Assembly: GCA_950097015.1 (NCBI GenBank)
Contig: CATNEN010000039.1
Location: 3,298,001-3,362,000, forward strand
Direction: 5' to 3'
Source of the DNA: Macrostomum hystrix
Taxonomy: Eukaryota > Platyhelminthes > Macrostomidae
Length of the DNA stretch: 64,000 nt
The position numbers were made by a program, and so were the translations under genes. Below the pieces are notes generated by a model that saw only the letters and a list, made by a program, of their open reading frames with translations, did no database searches and was not told the origin of the DNA. Positions 1 through 13,900 of the stretch are shown piece after piece (positions within the stretch are counted from its first letter, which is position 1; every line of letters starts with the position of its first letter).

Positions 1-42
1 ACTCCGCGCGTGCACACGGGAGAGAACCCGCTAAAAGTAGGG
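1..42 (+). pseudogene. C2H2 zinc-finger linker fragment at window edge
   Basis: The frame starting at base 1 reads TPRVHTGENPLKVG, close to the inter-finger linker H-T-G-E-K/R-P of tandem C2H2 zinc fingers. It leaves zinc-finger character immediately afterwards and no Cys pair follows. It is either the last coding bases of a gene to the left or a decayed copy. Confidence 0.3.
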
Positions 43-224
43 ATGTTTATTTGGGTGATTCCAGTTGGAATCTGCGGTGTTTCCAGAAAAAGAAACAGCC
101 GAACCCTGGAAACATACCGATCGGATGATTCCATGCTTAGAATCTACCCAACTGGTCGTTTTCTCGGTGCTTCTTGGTGACGAAATAGAATCACCCAAAG
201 AATCCTCCGGTTCGGAAGATTCCA

Positions 225-335
225 TGCTCAGAAACCGCCGAGGAATCGCCCGTAAATAACTCTTAACTCTTTTAACTCTCTAGACAAAATGGTTGTCCCA
301 TGGGCCACTGGTTCGGGTGATTCTTCGGCGGTTTC
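225..335. repeat. Imperfect inverted repeat
   Basis: CAGAAACCGCCGAGGAATCG around 234-253 is the near reverse complement of the CGGGTGATTCTTCGGCGGTT segment around 314-333, with roughly 60 bases between the arms. Related GATTCC-type words recur from 60 to 240. This looks like a degraded fold-back element. Nothing else is recognised in bases 43-590. Confidence 0.35.
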
Positions 336-599
336 CGCACAATTTACGGTTACATCGGCTGCTTCCTGGGTGGTTTCTTTAACTCTTGCGAGATAGGGGG
401 GTTTTGGTAGATTCCACTCCTATTTTGCACAAAAAAACCAGCCGAAGAAGCAGCCGAATTTTTTACAGGGAAGGCTAAAGGCGCTTACACGCTGTACATT
501 CTAAATAGATAGATAACGCATATACGGTGCACAGCACACCGCCTCATTACAGCTTTTGTCTTTGTACAGCCTTGTACACCTTCGATACGACAAGGGTTG

Positions 600-862
600 T
601 AGCTAGTGGTTAGAGCGTCGGACTCACAACCTGAAGGTGGACCCCGGGAGTTTGATTCCTGACTTATTAGAACAGTTTGTGTCCTTTAGCTAGACAATTC
701 ATTCTGGATTGCCTCAGTTCACCCAGCTGTTAAATGGGCACCAGCATTAGTTTGGGTGATTGAAAGCGGGTGTGGCGCTTCCCAGTCCATGGACTGAACA
801 GCCGTGCGTAGGCGTTCGATTCACAATAATAGTGCTGTCGACTGCACATCTGGCACAATGCA
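600..862 (+). mobile_element. tRNA-derived SINE, family B copy 1
   Basis: The head GTGGTTAGAGCGTCGGACTC resembles a tRNA A-box region, with GAGTTTGATTCC as a decayed B box. The body shares GTGTCCTTTAGC, the palindrome CAGTCCATGGACTG, and GTGCTGTCGACTGCACAT with the copy at 38.2 kb. It ends in an A/T-rich tail with GGATAGGATA. It is transcriptionally decayed, about 1 kb upstream of rootletin exon 1. Confidence 0.7.
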
Positions 863-869
863 AATTCAA

Positions 870-1585
870 ATTAAGTGAATAGGATAGGATAATATACTTG
901 GGATAAGTGATAGGATTATTGAAAATTCGTCAATCTTTTGCCGATTTATTATCTGTCTCAATATAAACAAGCAGTTTTAATAATAAACTTACTGTCTCGC
1001 ACTAGGGGAGTGGTGTGGGCTGCTTCCACCCAGTCCTCCGCACGACCGACCACATCAGCCTGAGCACAGTTTTAGAATCTTTCACGACTCATGACGCACA
1101 CTTGAGCATAGAAATTTATTCTATTGGCGAGTGACGAAAGTAATTTTCGACAAATAATTTTTTGTCTCTCTGACCAGCCCCGGATTATGGCCCGAGTCAC
1201 CGAGTCCGTGGCCTTCTAGTGTAGACAGGTAGAAAGCAGGCACTGCGAAGTTGAGATGCTTTTGTTGTTGTCAGTTCTGTGCTTTTTTCGTTAGGCCAGA
1301 CGAAAAATACTGGCCGACTTTGCAACGTGTTTAAAGGGCCGATGAAAGTTTTCTCTCTTACTCTCTCCGTCTCCGTCTCTTTCGCGGAAGCAGTGCGGCA
1401 TTTATTTTTTTCTGAGGCAAAACAGCCTGGTGTCTGTGTAACTCTAGGTTTAACCAGGTGAGTTAAACAAATAGAAGCGTTTAGATTACACCAAGGCTTC
1501 CCTATATGTAGCAAAATAGTCATAGACGTTTTAAATGTATTATTGAATTTTTATTCTGACGTTATTTCCAAGATTGAGTGCTTTT
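870..1585 (+). other. Rootletin upstream region
   Basis: AT-rich spacer after the SINE. A GC-richer stretch at about 1000-1210 and a C/T-rich leader near 1340-1400 precede exon 1. No convincing TATA box or other gene was seen. Confidence 0.4.
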
Positions 1586-1933
1586 ATGACACCGATATGT
1601 TTAGAAAAAGACCAACAAATGCTTCTACAGAGAGTGGAACAGACAGTTCTGAAAGACGGTCATTCAGGCGGCTATCTGCGTTCTGGGACAGGCGGACGCG
1701 AACGAATTTCGGCTCGAATTCGCGACTCGATAACCAGAAACCTGGACGATCCGGTTGGAACCGGCTCCGGCGCCGATTGGAGCGGCCTCGGCAGTCGCTA
1801 TGGCCACGGCGGCGGCGGTGTCGACGAAGTCAGCAAGCTGCGGCAGGAGTTGAACCGCCTGGAGGATGCGCTGTCCGAGATGCGGGCAGAGCGGGATCAA
1901 TTGTCTATTCGGTACACTGCGCTGGCTGAGAGG
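1586..1933 (+). CDS. CROCC: Rootletin coding exon 1 (canonical N-terminus)
   Basis: ATG at 1586 opens 116 codons ending in AGG before a GTGAGC donor (1934). The encoded segment begins MTPICLEKDQQMLLQRV, includes the conserved RIRDSITRNL, and runs into a coil ending RYTALAER, where vertebrate rootletins also leave the first coil. An in-frame TTG twelve bases upstream is not needed. A weak AG lies at 1572-1573, so part of the 5' leader could be a separate exon or a trans-splice acceptor; the sequence cannot settle this. The next coding exon is more than 11 kb away. Confidence 0.85.
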
Positions 1934-4900
1934 GTGAGCATCTTGCTAATTTGAATGTGTCTAATGTACTTTTAAATATCATATAACATGCGCGTGTCCT
2001 GATCAAGTCAATATTGAGACTTCTGTGTAACTTGCGTGCTATCAAATTAGGCGAACTATGAGTGCCCTCTTATCACGCGCTGTATGCGTGACTGTTGATC
2101 ACGTATTGCCTGCGTGTATTCAGACGACACTTGTGTGTCCTTCCATCACGCAGTGTATTCGTGATATATTTTGAATTGCCTGATAAATAGCCTGCGAAAT
2201 TCAGAGTGAGTCCCTTATTGAAGCTTATGTCTTTGTATTTGGTATTGAGTCTTTATAGTTTTTTGGTCTGTTGGGACTTTAGAATTGCAAAGTGCGGACA
2301 GCAAAAAAAGTCCCTGTCAGTAAGTAAAAGCCATTCAGCTTTCGTAGGGTGCGCACTAAAAAAGTCTGTCTATGACGCCAATGACACAGTAGGATGTCGC
2401 CATTCCATTCTCTATTCATTTTAAAGCCCCAGTGGCTGACAAATAGAGCCCAAAATGACTGTGACAAGAGCCTTCTCAAAGTAGTCATCTGATTCAGGCT
2501 TCCACTTCCTCATATTCATATTGCATTTTGCATCCAATCCGTTACACCCTCAGCGCCTTCCTCCCACCCTCGCTGTTTGTGGTGTCCATCGGCTAACTTT
2601 GATGCTTTTTTCATGTCTCGTCGTCCATTGTTTCAGCCAGCTTCCCATTGTTCTCTTAGTCTGCGTCTCGCCTTGGCCCTGTGCACTGCGGCCGTTTGGA
2701 AATCAATGCTTATAGACAGGCGGTGTCTCCAGGTTGTCTGTAGTTTTAATCCGCCAGTGAATATACCAGTGTAGTATGCTTTTGATTGACTTAGCGAAAT
2801 GAGAAATTTGAGACTATCGGTTGGAGTACTTGTCACTGCTTCGTGGATTCCTAAGTTTAGAATGATTAGTAAAACCTATTGCAATGGCGTGAGATTATCT
2901 GTATCTTACCTGCATAATCAGAGATGCAGAATCAAACCAAGAACAAGGGCTAGAATCGCAGCAAGAACAGTTTTAAGAATCGCAGCAAGAACAGTTCTAA
3001 GAATCGCAGCAAGAACAGTTTCAAGAATCGCAGCAAGAACAGTTTCAAGAATCGCAGCAAGAACAGTTTTAAGAATCGCAGCAAGAACAGTTTCAAGAAT
3101 CGCAGCAAGAACAGTTTTAAGAATCGCAGCAAGAATAGTTTTAAGAATCGCAGCAAGAACAGTTTTAAGAATCGCAGCAAGAACAGTGTTAGGAATCGCA
3201 GCAAGAAAAGTATTAAGAATCGCAGCAAGAACAGTTTTAAGAATCGCGGCAAGAACAGTTTTAAGAATCGCAGCAAGAACAGTGTTAGGAATCGCAGCAA
3301 GAACAGTATTAAGAATCGCAGCAAGAACAGTTTTAAGAATCGCGGCAAGAACAGTTTTAAGAATCGCTGCAAGAAGCCATGAATCATGCTGTATTGAGCA
3401 AGTTAAGTTTAGCTTCTTCAGATAAAAGTACATTGTTGAAGTGTGCTGCAATGCCCGGCATTGTGACGAAATTGTTGTTCCCTTATCTTTACCCTCAGCC
3501 AAGTGGGAAGCGAAGCACCTGTATAGAATATAAAATTCCCCAATTCAAACGGTGGCTTTCAGATTAAAAAACTGGCGCTCAAACTACTAATGTAGCCGTT
3601 TATAAAATAAAATGCACTGAGGGCGCTGCCCTACGGCATCCCATAGCTGACAATGGGATTTGAATTGCGTTGCTGGGGCGGAGAGGATTGGAAGGGACTA
3701 CTGGAGCTAGCTGCAGTTTTATAGCCCTCACGGCCAACTCAGCGATCCCCGCCCTCTTCCGGGTAGCAACCGGCTGCTGACAAGGCAGATAGAGAGAACT
3801 TTTATGGGCAGCTCTCAGCGATGCAGCCTCTACCGGCTTGTTGATCCTGTTCTCTGTATCTTTTTATTTCAACGCCTCACAATGTGTTGCTTCGTTAGTC
3901 TTACGTCTGACTTAATTTGTTAAGCCTAATCTTATATCTTGAGTCTCATCTACATCTTATATCTTGAGTCTCATGAAATTCACTCAATAGACTCAACTAA
4001 TATCTCTTGAGTCTCATATAATCTCTTGAGTCTCATCTAAACTCTCAAGCCTCTCAAAAGACTTTTCTTTTGAGTCTCATCTTATCTCTCAAGTCTCATA
4101 TTTTCTTTTGAGTCTCATCTTATCTCTCAAGTCTCATATTTTCTTTTGAGTCTCATCGAATCTCTTGAGTCTCATCTAATCTCTTGAGTCTCATCTAATC
4201 TCTTGAGTCTTATCTAATCTCTTGAGTCTCATCTCAATCTAATCCATTGACTCTTAACTAATCCCTTATGTCTCATCTAATCACTTGTGGTTGATCTAAA
4301 TATAATCTCGTTAGTGCTATATTGTCTCTTGAGTCTTATGTCAAGAAAACGGAGAGTTACAGACTGAATTGTCAAGCTGGCCTGCAGGTAGCTTATGGAG
4401 AGTAGCGAAGTCAAGTGAAGTGTGAGAGGGGCGTTGTGCCCTGGACTATATATTTAAACATGGTTAAGTTGGACAGACTGGAGGAGGTTGGCGGTACGAT
4501 AACAAGAGTGCGCGACTGAGGGTAAGAGAGGAGGCTAGAACGTGAGCGGCGGACCAATCAGAAAGGAGGAAAGAAAGAAAGGATAGAGAATGAGAGATCA
4601 GCCGCAGAGATAACGAGAGAGAAAGAACTAGATTGAACTGGACGATGTAAACAAGAAAAGTGCAGAGAACGAAAGAGTGAATAGAGGACAGAAGGCAGAG
4701 ACGAAAGTCGCGACATCTTATCTTGTCTCTTGAGTTTTATCTTGTCTCTTGAGTCTCATCTAGGATCTTGAGTCAAAATTTTATGTCTTAGATCTCAACA
4801 AAATCTAATCTCACTAGTCTCGTTTAAATCTAATATCGCGATTCTCATTTACCGATACGAGTAATATTCTGAGTCTCATCTGACAGAAATCTGTCAAGTT

Positions 4901-7900
4901 TTCTCGCTTAGGTCAGACTTAAATCGAAGACTCCGCCTTCCTAACAGTCACCCAAAATCGCTGCTTCGCTGTTCATTTCTCATTTCTCTCGCACTGTTGA
5001 CCCGTCGCCATGGAGAAGCAGGTAAATTCCTAGAAAGCGGAAGCCCGCATCGGTTGTTGTGTGCTCAGAAAATGAAACACGCACGTTGAATTTCTTTAGA
5101 AAGTTTCTTGACACGGAAACTTGCTGGTGTTGGTGAAAATATTAGAAAAGCAGTTTGGCTAGAGAAACGAATTTGTTGCTGGCTTTGTTGTCGCGCGGAG
5201 AACAATGGCCATTTGGCTGTCGGGTTGATTGTCGCGAAATGTTCATTGTTTTGTTTAGGCGGAGGCGGAGCGGGCAGCCTTAGCATTGCTGATTAAAAAT
5301 CCACACGGGGGTTGTTTGTGCGAGAGCCGGAGGACGGGAAGCGTCAAATGCAGGCCCTGGTGTCAGGCGATGCTAGGATTCATTATTTATTGCAATTTCT
5401 TGTCTTACCTGAAGCTGTTGAGTTGTCATAAACCAGGTCTATTGCGGTACCTGCTTAAAATTTTAACAGAAATTTTCTAACAATAAAATCTGCAGGTATT
5501 GACGCAAGCGGAAAATAACTAGCAGAAAGCAAATGAATTTTTTCTACGCTTTAGGATTCAATGGCTAGACGACTGGTGCTTATAGTGCGGGATTGACATG
5601 TCTTGAAACCGTTTAAAATTGTTAACAATAATTAAAATATAATACGAGCGTATTTAATAATAATAATAATTATCTAGTTTTAGAGTACCATAGATAATAA
5701 GTAAGTACGATAGATTGTGAGTAAGTACGATAGATCGTGAGTAAGTAAAATGAATGATGAGTAGGTAGGATAGATGGTGAGTAGTTAGGATAGATAAGCA
5801 GTGAGTGGGATAGATGGTGAGTAAGTAGGATGAATGATGAGTAGGTAGGATAGATGATGAGTAAGGAGGATAGATGGTGAGTAAGTAGGATAGATGGTGA
5901 GTAAGTAGGATAGATGATGAATAAGTAGGATAGATGGTGAGTAAGTAGGATAGATGGTGAGTAAGTAGGATAGATGGTGAGTAAGTAGGATAGATGGTGA
6001 GTAAGTAGGATGAATGATGAGTAGGTAGGATAGATGATGAGTAGTTAGGATAGATGGTGAGTAGGTAGGATAGATGGTGAGTAAGTAGGATGAATGATGA
6101 GTAGGTAGGATAGATGATGAGTAGTTAGGATAGATGGTGAGTAGGTAGGATAGATGGTGAGTAGTTAGGATAGATAAGCAGTGAGTGGGATAGATCGTGA
6201 GTAAGTAGGATGAATGATGAGTAGGTAGGATAGATGATGAGTAAGGAGGATAGATGGTGAGTAAGTAGGATAGATGGTGAGTAAGTAGGATAGATGATGA
6301 ATAAGTAGGATAGATGGTGAGTAAGTAGGATAGATGGTGAGTAAGTAGGATAGATGGTGAGTAAGTAGGATGAATGATGAGTAGGTAGGATAGATGATGA
6401 GTAAGGAGGATAGATGATGAGTAAGTAGGATAGATGGTGAGTAAGTAGGATAGATGGTGAGTAAGTAGGATAGATGGTGAGTAAGCAGGATAGATGATGA
6501 ATAAGTAGGATGAATGATGAGTAGGTAGGATAGATGATGAGTAAGGAGGATAGATGATGAGTAAGTAGGATAGATGTAAGTAGGATAGTAGGATAGATGG
6601 TGAGTAAGCAGGATAGATGATGAATAAGTAGGATAGATGGTGAGTAAGGAGGATAGATGATGAGTAAGGAGGATAGATGATGAATAAGTAGGATAGATGG
6701 TGAGTAAGTAGGATAGATGGTGAGTAAGCAGGATAGATGATGAATAAGTAGGATGAATGATGAGTAGGTAGGATAGATGATGAGTAAGGAGGATAGATGA
6801 TGAGTAAGTAGGATAGATGTAAGTAGGATAGTAGGATAGATGGTGAGTAAGCAGGATAGATGATGAATAAGTAGGATAGATGGTGAGTAAGGAGGATAGA
6901 TGATGAGTAAGTAGGATAGATGATGAATAAGTAGGATAGATGATGAGTAAGTAGGATGAATGATGAGTAGGTAGGATAGATGATGAGTAAGGAGGATAGA
7001 TGATGAGTAAGTAGGATAGATGATGAATAAGCAGGATAGATGGTGAGTAAGTAGGATAGATGGTGAGTAAGTAGGATAGATGATGAGTAAGTAGGATAGA
7101 TGGTGAGTAAGTAGGATAGATGGTGAGTAAGCAGGATAGATAATGAATAAGTAGGATAGATGATGAATAAGTAGGATAGATGGTGAGTAAGTAGGATAGA
7201 GGATGAGTAAGTAGGATAGATGGTGAGTAAGTAGGATAGATGATGAATAAGTAGGATAGATGATGAATAAGTAGGATAGATAATGAATAAGTAGGATAGA
7301 TGATGAATAAGCAGGATAGATGATGAATAAGCAGGATAGATGGTGAGTAAGTAGGATAGATGGTGAGTAAGTAGGATAGAGGGTGAGTAAGTAGGATAGA
7401 TGGTGAGTAAGTAGGATAGATGATGAATAAGTAGGATAGATGATGAATAAGTAGGATAGATAATGAATAAGTAGGATAGATGATGAATAAGCAGGATAGA
7501 TGGTGAGTAAGTAGGATAGATGGTGAGTAAGTAGGATAGATGATGAGTAAGTAGGATAGATGGTGAGTAAGCAGGATAGATGATGAATAAGTAGGATAGA
7601 TGGTGAGTAAGTAGGATAGATGATGAGTAAGTGGGATAGACGATGAGTAAGTAGGATAGATGAGGAGTAAGTTGGATAGATAATGAATAAGTAGGATAGA
7701 TGAGGAGTAAGTAGGATAAATGTCCTTAGCAGTATGTGCCAGTGATAGTACGTGATCGAATGACATCGTTGACGGACAATGACATCGTTTGACATCGTTT
7801 GACTCGTATGCCATCGTTTACGGACAATGCAGTTTGCCACACAATTGTAACTACAGGAAGAGAGTCAATGATTTTCACAATTCTTTGTCGCTCAAAATCA

Positions 7901-10900
7901 CTTGATTTTCTTTATTCCAACCCGTCTTGGTACTCTTTTATCTCTGCTTTTGTGGATGTAGAATTAATTATGAGCCGCTTTGGCAGGGCTGTAGTGCATG
8001 CACCTGCACAGGAATGCACTGCGGTGAGTGGGGTGCTAGCTTTCAAGTGCAGCATGAAGATCCGCTTTCAATCGAGGGAGCTGTTCTCCTATCCTTCTAT
8101 TCCTCTCCCAATGGTTCTCTATTATTATGAAGCAGTGAGCGCGTTGCGCCGCGCCGCCACCGCCGCCTTTGCTTTCACAAAATACAATTTCTTCTTTCTC
8201 GGCATTCTTTTTTTCAAGCAAGAAAACATTGAAAGCCGCGTTGCCTAAACTGACTCGGCGCCGGCTCTGGCTCCCCGCCAGCTCAGGGGAGTTCAGAAAT
8301 TTCTGGGTTGGCGGCGTGGCCGGGGTGGGCCGCCCTTCCTCAAACCGGTTGACGACAATGCCGGAACACTCTCACTATTAACTAACACTGTCTGGGGCCC
8401 CGTGTGTGCTCATGCCCTTCCCCTCTGCTCTCCCTTCCGCCCCCGCGCCACCCGCCCGCCCCAGCTGTTGCCAATGGAAATGACCAATCCGGCGCCTCTT
8501 CTGTCCCACAAGAAAAAGTTTCGAGGAAGCAGGCAGAAGCCTGGGGGAAGCAGCGGAGCAGTGAGGGAGGTCCCAAACTCATTGGCTGACCGTGTCTGGC
8601 ACAGGGCTTGTCTGGGGTTCTGCAGGTGACTCCGCTTCCCAGTTTCACCTTCCGTCAACTCCCATTCCCAGCACTCCGGGGGCGCCAACTCAAGTGCTCA
8701 AAAATATTTTCTACCCGGGCTTCCATCTGCATCCTCTAGACGGCATTTGGTTTTCGTCCCACTGTCCATAGAATCAGGGATTGAAGTTTGAGGTAGGCTG
8801 TCCTGGGAATGGGGATGTTGTCTGCCTAGCCTCACCTGAGGAGGCCGCGGGTGCAGGGGATTAGCCGGTGGATGTTTCACACCACATGCGAAAACTGTCC
8901 CTATAAATAGGCTTCGATGCGAATAATCCACGGATGTTGAGACCAACGCCCATTGTCTGGCTAAAACTCTGCTTCTAGATTTGTAGGATAGCTTGTTATT
9001 TTTCCCATTGTGTACCTGAACAGCTGGTTAGCAACTAAGGCTAAGCGGTGCGAAAATCTGTTAGAATTGATGGACAGTCCGGCTGAAATCCCCACGGACG
9101 TCGATGACGGCGGCGACCTCCTGTTGGACAATGGCAGTGTGAGTACAGGATCACCCAAATAAAATTTTCTAACAGTGTTCTTGCCAATTTTTTTCTATTT
9201 ATTACTAGAAGAATACTCGTACGTCCTAAGCTCGAATCCACGGTGACGACTGCACCGAGAGAGGGCGTGGGACTTGGTACCTCTGTTATTCGTATCTTCT
9301 CGTCTGTGGCTCTGGGGGGTCAGTGGCAGAGCAGTTAACGTGTTTGCCTCTCGCACCAAGGTCCCTGAGCTCGATTCCGCGGCGAGGCCACATTCATTTG
9401 AGGCGCAGCCGCGGAGAGAAGGCTTGGGGGCTTGGCGTGCAATTCACGCCCTTGAGGGCCAACCTCCGAGGCGCAGAAAAAGTGCTTGTGCACTGCCTGA
9501 CGATGAGAAAGTCAGGGCAGATGTGTGAACGTGTGCTCAGCAGTCAGCGAGATGGGCAGAATTGCCTCCTCGCTGGCTGCGGGTCTACTGTCACCAAGCC
9601 ATGTGCCCACAGCTCTCCAGCAATTATTGTTATTAGTATCTATGTGTGCTCAGGTTTTTTTCGACAATGAGTCGCATTGTCTCCTAGGAACTGAGCCAAC
9701 GGTGCGACATTGCTTGCTTTATTTCCATAGCAACCAAATTCGGATATTTTTCAGCGCTAGAGAATAAAATATTAAAAAGCCAAGCCAAGGTGTTGAGTGA
9801 GTTTTAGCCTCGCTCGTGCATGACTATTTCAGGCAGTCTGGACATGGCTTGAGGGCGAAGCAGCATTTCCACATTTCTTCATTTCTCTCCCTCTCCTGTC
9901 CTGGCTTTCACTTGCGTGTTCTTTACCAACTTATCGTGTGAGCCGGCGTTGTCAATGGTTTCAGACAAATTAAATGCCTGATAGAGAGAAACACACTTAC
10001 TATTCCTCTGGCTGCGTGCTTTGGCATAAAGTAGGCAACCTTGTATGGCTGATGCTACACCAGACAAATTGCAAGTTTCCAGTCCATTTCAGTCTCTGCT
10101 TGGGAATTTCGTTTATTTTTAACAATATAATAGAATTTATTGTCCTATCCAAAACTTTACAGGCAGTTTTGATATTTGCAATTATCATTTACTACTGGTA
10201 AGTACTATGTGATATTCACATTTTCGAGAGTTTCACACAGTTTAAGTCACTTAGTTTTCATTGTAATTGCTTTCAATGATTCGTTTATTAGAACACCATT
10301 TGATGAAGTTGAAAGTTGACAATGTCTTCGTCACTGAAATAGTTTTCTCGTCGAATTTTTTTATATTTGTTCACGTGGTTATTTTGTTATGTTAATGTCT
10401 CCGAGAAGCATGTCTCACATCGATTTTACTTGGTATTGGACTTCAGGTTCAGAATTTTTTACTGTGATAGAGTTTCAATAGATTCATTTAAAAAATCGAA
10501 TCGATATATTTAAAACGGCCCTCAGGCAAACTTTAGCTCGACTAAGTAAACTTGAGCTAATCGAAAACTTTCTTCCAGCACAAATTGATGATCAATTAAA
10601 TGTTATTTGCTGTCAGTTTTGCGTGTTGGTGTTTGTCCAGACACCAAATGAAGCCCGTGAGTATCTCTGGTCTGTGTGCTTGTTTGTGTGTGAGTTCCCA
10701 AGCTCAGAGAGCTTTTGGTCGAAGGACACAGGAACATTTTTGCTTTTGGGTTTTAATTAAATTCTTCAGATGGCGAAAACTTGATCTCAAATTTCATCCA
10801 ATTTGGCCTTCGGCTCTGCTTTTCAGTGGATAAAAACGCTCATTTTTTCAAGTCAACAAGAAATGGAAGATTTTACTCAGCTCAGTCGCATAGATCAAAT

Positions 10901-13900
10901 ATATTTCTGTCCGATTCCATTGTGGCAGTGGGTCCTGCGCTACTGTGCGTGTGCTAACAAGCTGTTTCTAGGCATTTACTCTTGTTCTCTCTCGATGGGG
11001 CTCTATTTAAACATGCTGTTGCCAATGGTTACGACCAACGCTTTCTCCCTCTGTCCTGCCATGTTCTGAACATGGCTTCCTTCGGTTATATTCATCTAGT
11101 TCTTAGCCTTCAGTAGCAACGGCGAATATAATTTGTTATGCATGGCCCGTTAGTGTAATGTGCGACTTCAGCAGGTGATGCGAAGCAAGCCCACCCCGAC
11201 CCGCATATTGAATAACTGTTTGCCCAATGTCAACCTACTCAGCACACACAGGGCGGGTTGAGAAGCTAAAAGCTTGGCCTGCTCCCTGTTGTTTCCACAA
11301 TGGCACACCAAACTGAATTCCATCCTAAACCATAAAATAATTAAAAGCTGCCAAGCTAGCAGACAAGTTTGTTGTCTAATTGCTGTGCTTTTTAAAAAAT
11401 AAAGAAGACGATAATTGCATGTCTAATCTGTGCAATAATAACTGTCCGAAATCACACACACACACACCTGCACCACCTGATAAGGAGAAATGGGCGCAAC
11501 AGTTAGCTCGTGTATACTTTAGTAGGCGACTATTTAGTATTAAGAGCGCACACAAGCAATTGAGTTCTTTTTGACGCGTTCTGCAAACCTCGTCCACCTT
11601 CATCTACCTGCCATCTGCTCTTGCTGCGATCCCTCGGTTTCTCAGTTCTGATTGTTGCACAGTTTCTTTAACTGGTCTTTCAGTATCTCACATTTCATTT
11701 TTTCTGTTTAGCCAGTTATTTAACTGAAAGCCAGCCGACTGCCAAACGCTGTGCCACAGCACTGGAGCCCTGCGCCTCTGGCTCACTCAATTTCTCTCTC
11801 TAGCGTGGCCCCCTCCCTCCTACTTAGCTCCGTATAAGCGCAGTTGCCATGACAACCGTTTAGGCTGGTCTGGCAACTGCCAGCGGCGGCGAAGTGTTAA
11901 GAAAGAGAGTTGTGAGGGCCTCGGTGGGTTTCGAGTTGGCGGCTAGAGGCGCTCTCGATCTCGACCTGGTCTCTAATGACCCTCACCTGCCTAGTGCAGA
12001 AGATGCCAATTGCCTCTGTTAAAGCAGACTGCCTGCTTATAAGGCTATCGCAGCCCCCCTATAGTCTTTGCTCTTTTGAGCTGCTGGCAAATTTACTCTC
12101 TTGCAGCACCCGCCGCCCCACTCCCCGGCTTCCGTTGGCCGAATGGTGCAGCCTCAGTCTCCAAGTTCTCGCTCTGTCTACCTGAATCTCGAACCGTTCA
12201 CCTTCTGTTTGCGTGTGCTCGAGTGCCCAGCCGTGTTTGTTCGCATTCGTGGCTCTCTAAGCACCTCTCCCAAGCCTCTCTCCCCCGTCATTCCCGCCCG
12301 CCTCCGGCTCGGTTTTCCGCGCTCAGCCGCCGACTACTCTCGTCGCCGAGAAAAATGCATTTTTCGATTCTTTGTCTCACCCGGCCCCGCCCCAGCCTCC
12401 GCTTATATTAGACGCCTACGGGCCAGCCCAGCGTCCACTCTTCATCAGCTCAAAATTGAATCTTTAAGCTCTAAGCTTTGCACTGAGAGTTGGCGCCCCA
12501 GCCCAGAATTAGCTTCGCTTGAAATCACAATTCTGACCCGCTGCTAAAGCCGATTTGGCCATGACAGACGAAGCCGGAGACTACGGCGATTACGCTTCCT
12601 CTTCCTGGCGGAGGTTCACGGATGTAAGACCGGCTGGCGGGCTTGCCCCGCGCTTGTGTGTTTGGCCCTATCGATAGCACTTCCACCCATTTGCAGTTTA
12701 TAGCTATTTATATATGATTCTTGTTTGGCGAAGGGCGTGGATTCCATGGCTTTTTGAAGCCAACTTCCTGACTAATTTGAGCGAAGGAAGCGCCAGTAGG
12801 CTCAACCGACTCAAAACCGGAGTACCAGCAAAGTTAAATGTATAGGCAATTAAGATTTTTTTCGTCTAAAATCTGAACCGGCGCGTAAGTCCTGCCCTTT
12901 GCAGCCCCTTAAAACAGGACCGTCCCGCTTAGTGCTTCCTGTATTTTCAAAGTTACAACACACAAACTTAGATCTTTCGGCTCATTGTTGCAATTCTTAC
13001 TGTCTTCGCGAGTTAGCATTGAATGTTTGCCAGGCCCAGAAATTTACCTGTGAAAAAGAACGCCGACAGCGGCAAGTTGGCATTGAAGCCAACCGCGCTG
13101 CTGCCGGCCGTGTCTCAGAAGCAGCCGCACTCAACGCGCGTAGCTTCGCACAGTTGCCAAGCAACAAGCGTCGCTGCTTCTATGGAAAATTTCACAGTCA
13201 AGACGACTCAATTTTCATTGAAATCAATGAAAAAGGCCGCTTCCCAGAATTGCCTGGTTGCTAAGCAGAAGCAGGTGCAGCGGCTGAATCCCCCATTTGA
13301 GGATAAAAGCTGTCAGGCCGCTCTGCCTGGCTTCCAAAACTGCAGCCAGACAGCCCGGATTCGAGTCCGGAACCTCACAACCGCCAGCGCCATCCTCGGC
13401 GTGTCCACCGGGGCGGCGTCGTCGTGCCAGGATAGCGGCTACGACAACTCCGACCCGGAGGATTATTGCCGCGACTCCGACAACTCCAGCCACCTCGCCA
13501 CTCCCGTTTTCCAGCAGCAGGACGACCCGGCCGACGATCCCAGCTCCAAGGGCCTCGCGCAGATGAACATGGACCTGAGGCGCCGCCTTGACGACGAGCA
13601 GCAGGCCTACAAGCGCAAGCTGGCGACCTACCAGGAAGGCCAGCAGAGACAGGCCCAGCTGGTGCAGAAGCTTCAGGCCAAGGTGAGCCTGCGCTCCCGT
13701 GTGTTCTGTGCAGTACGATTTTCTGTACGCTACACCTGTGCTGTCTTTGCCTTGTTAGTTTATTACTGACCCCTCATCGATTATTCCATTCTCACCTGTC
13801 ATCTATTCTTCCATTCTCAAATGTCTATATTCTCCCATTCTCATCTCTCATCGATTCTCCCATTCTCACCAGTCGTCTATTCTCCCATTCTCACATCTCA

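Noticed and set aside
5690-7722. CRISPR-like array
   Set aside because: Units are directly tandem with no unique spacers, in a eukaryotic intron.
6125-7840. Minus-strand ORFs of about 550-570 codons (Ile/Leu/Tyr/Ser repeats)
   Set aside because: They are translations of the 20-bp GTAAGT-type minisatellite; all frames are open because the unit lacks stops, and they sit in a rootletin intron.
8382-8688. Overlapping GC-rich ORFs on both strands
   Set aside because: Composition alone keeps the frames open; no domain, no consistent initiation or splice signals.
10600-10833. 77-codon plus-strand ORF ending RWRKLDLKFHPIWPSALLFSG-like
   Set aside because: No recognised family, no splice support, AT-rich intronic context; coding status cannot be argued.
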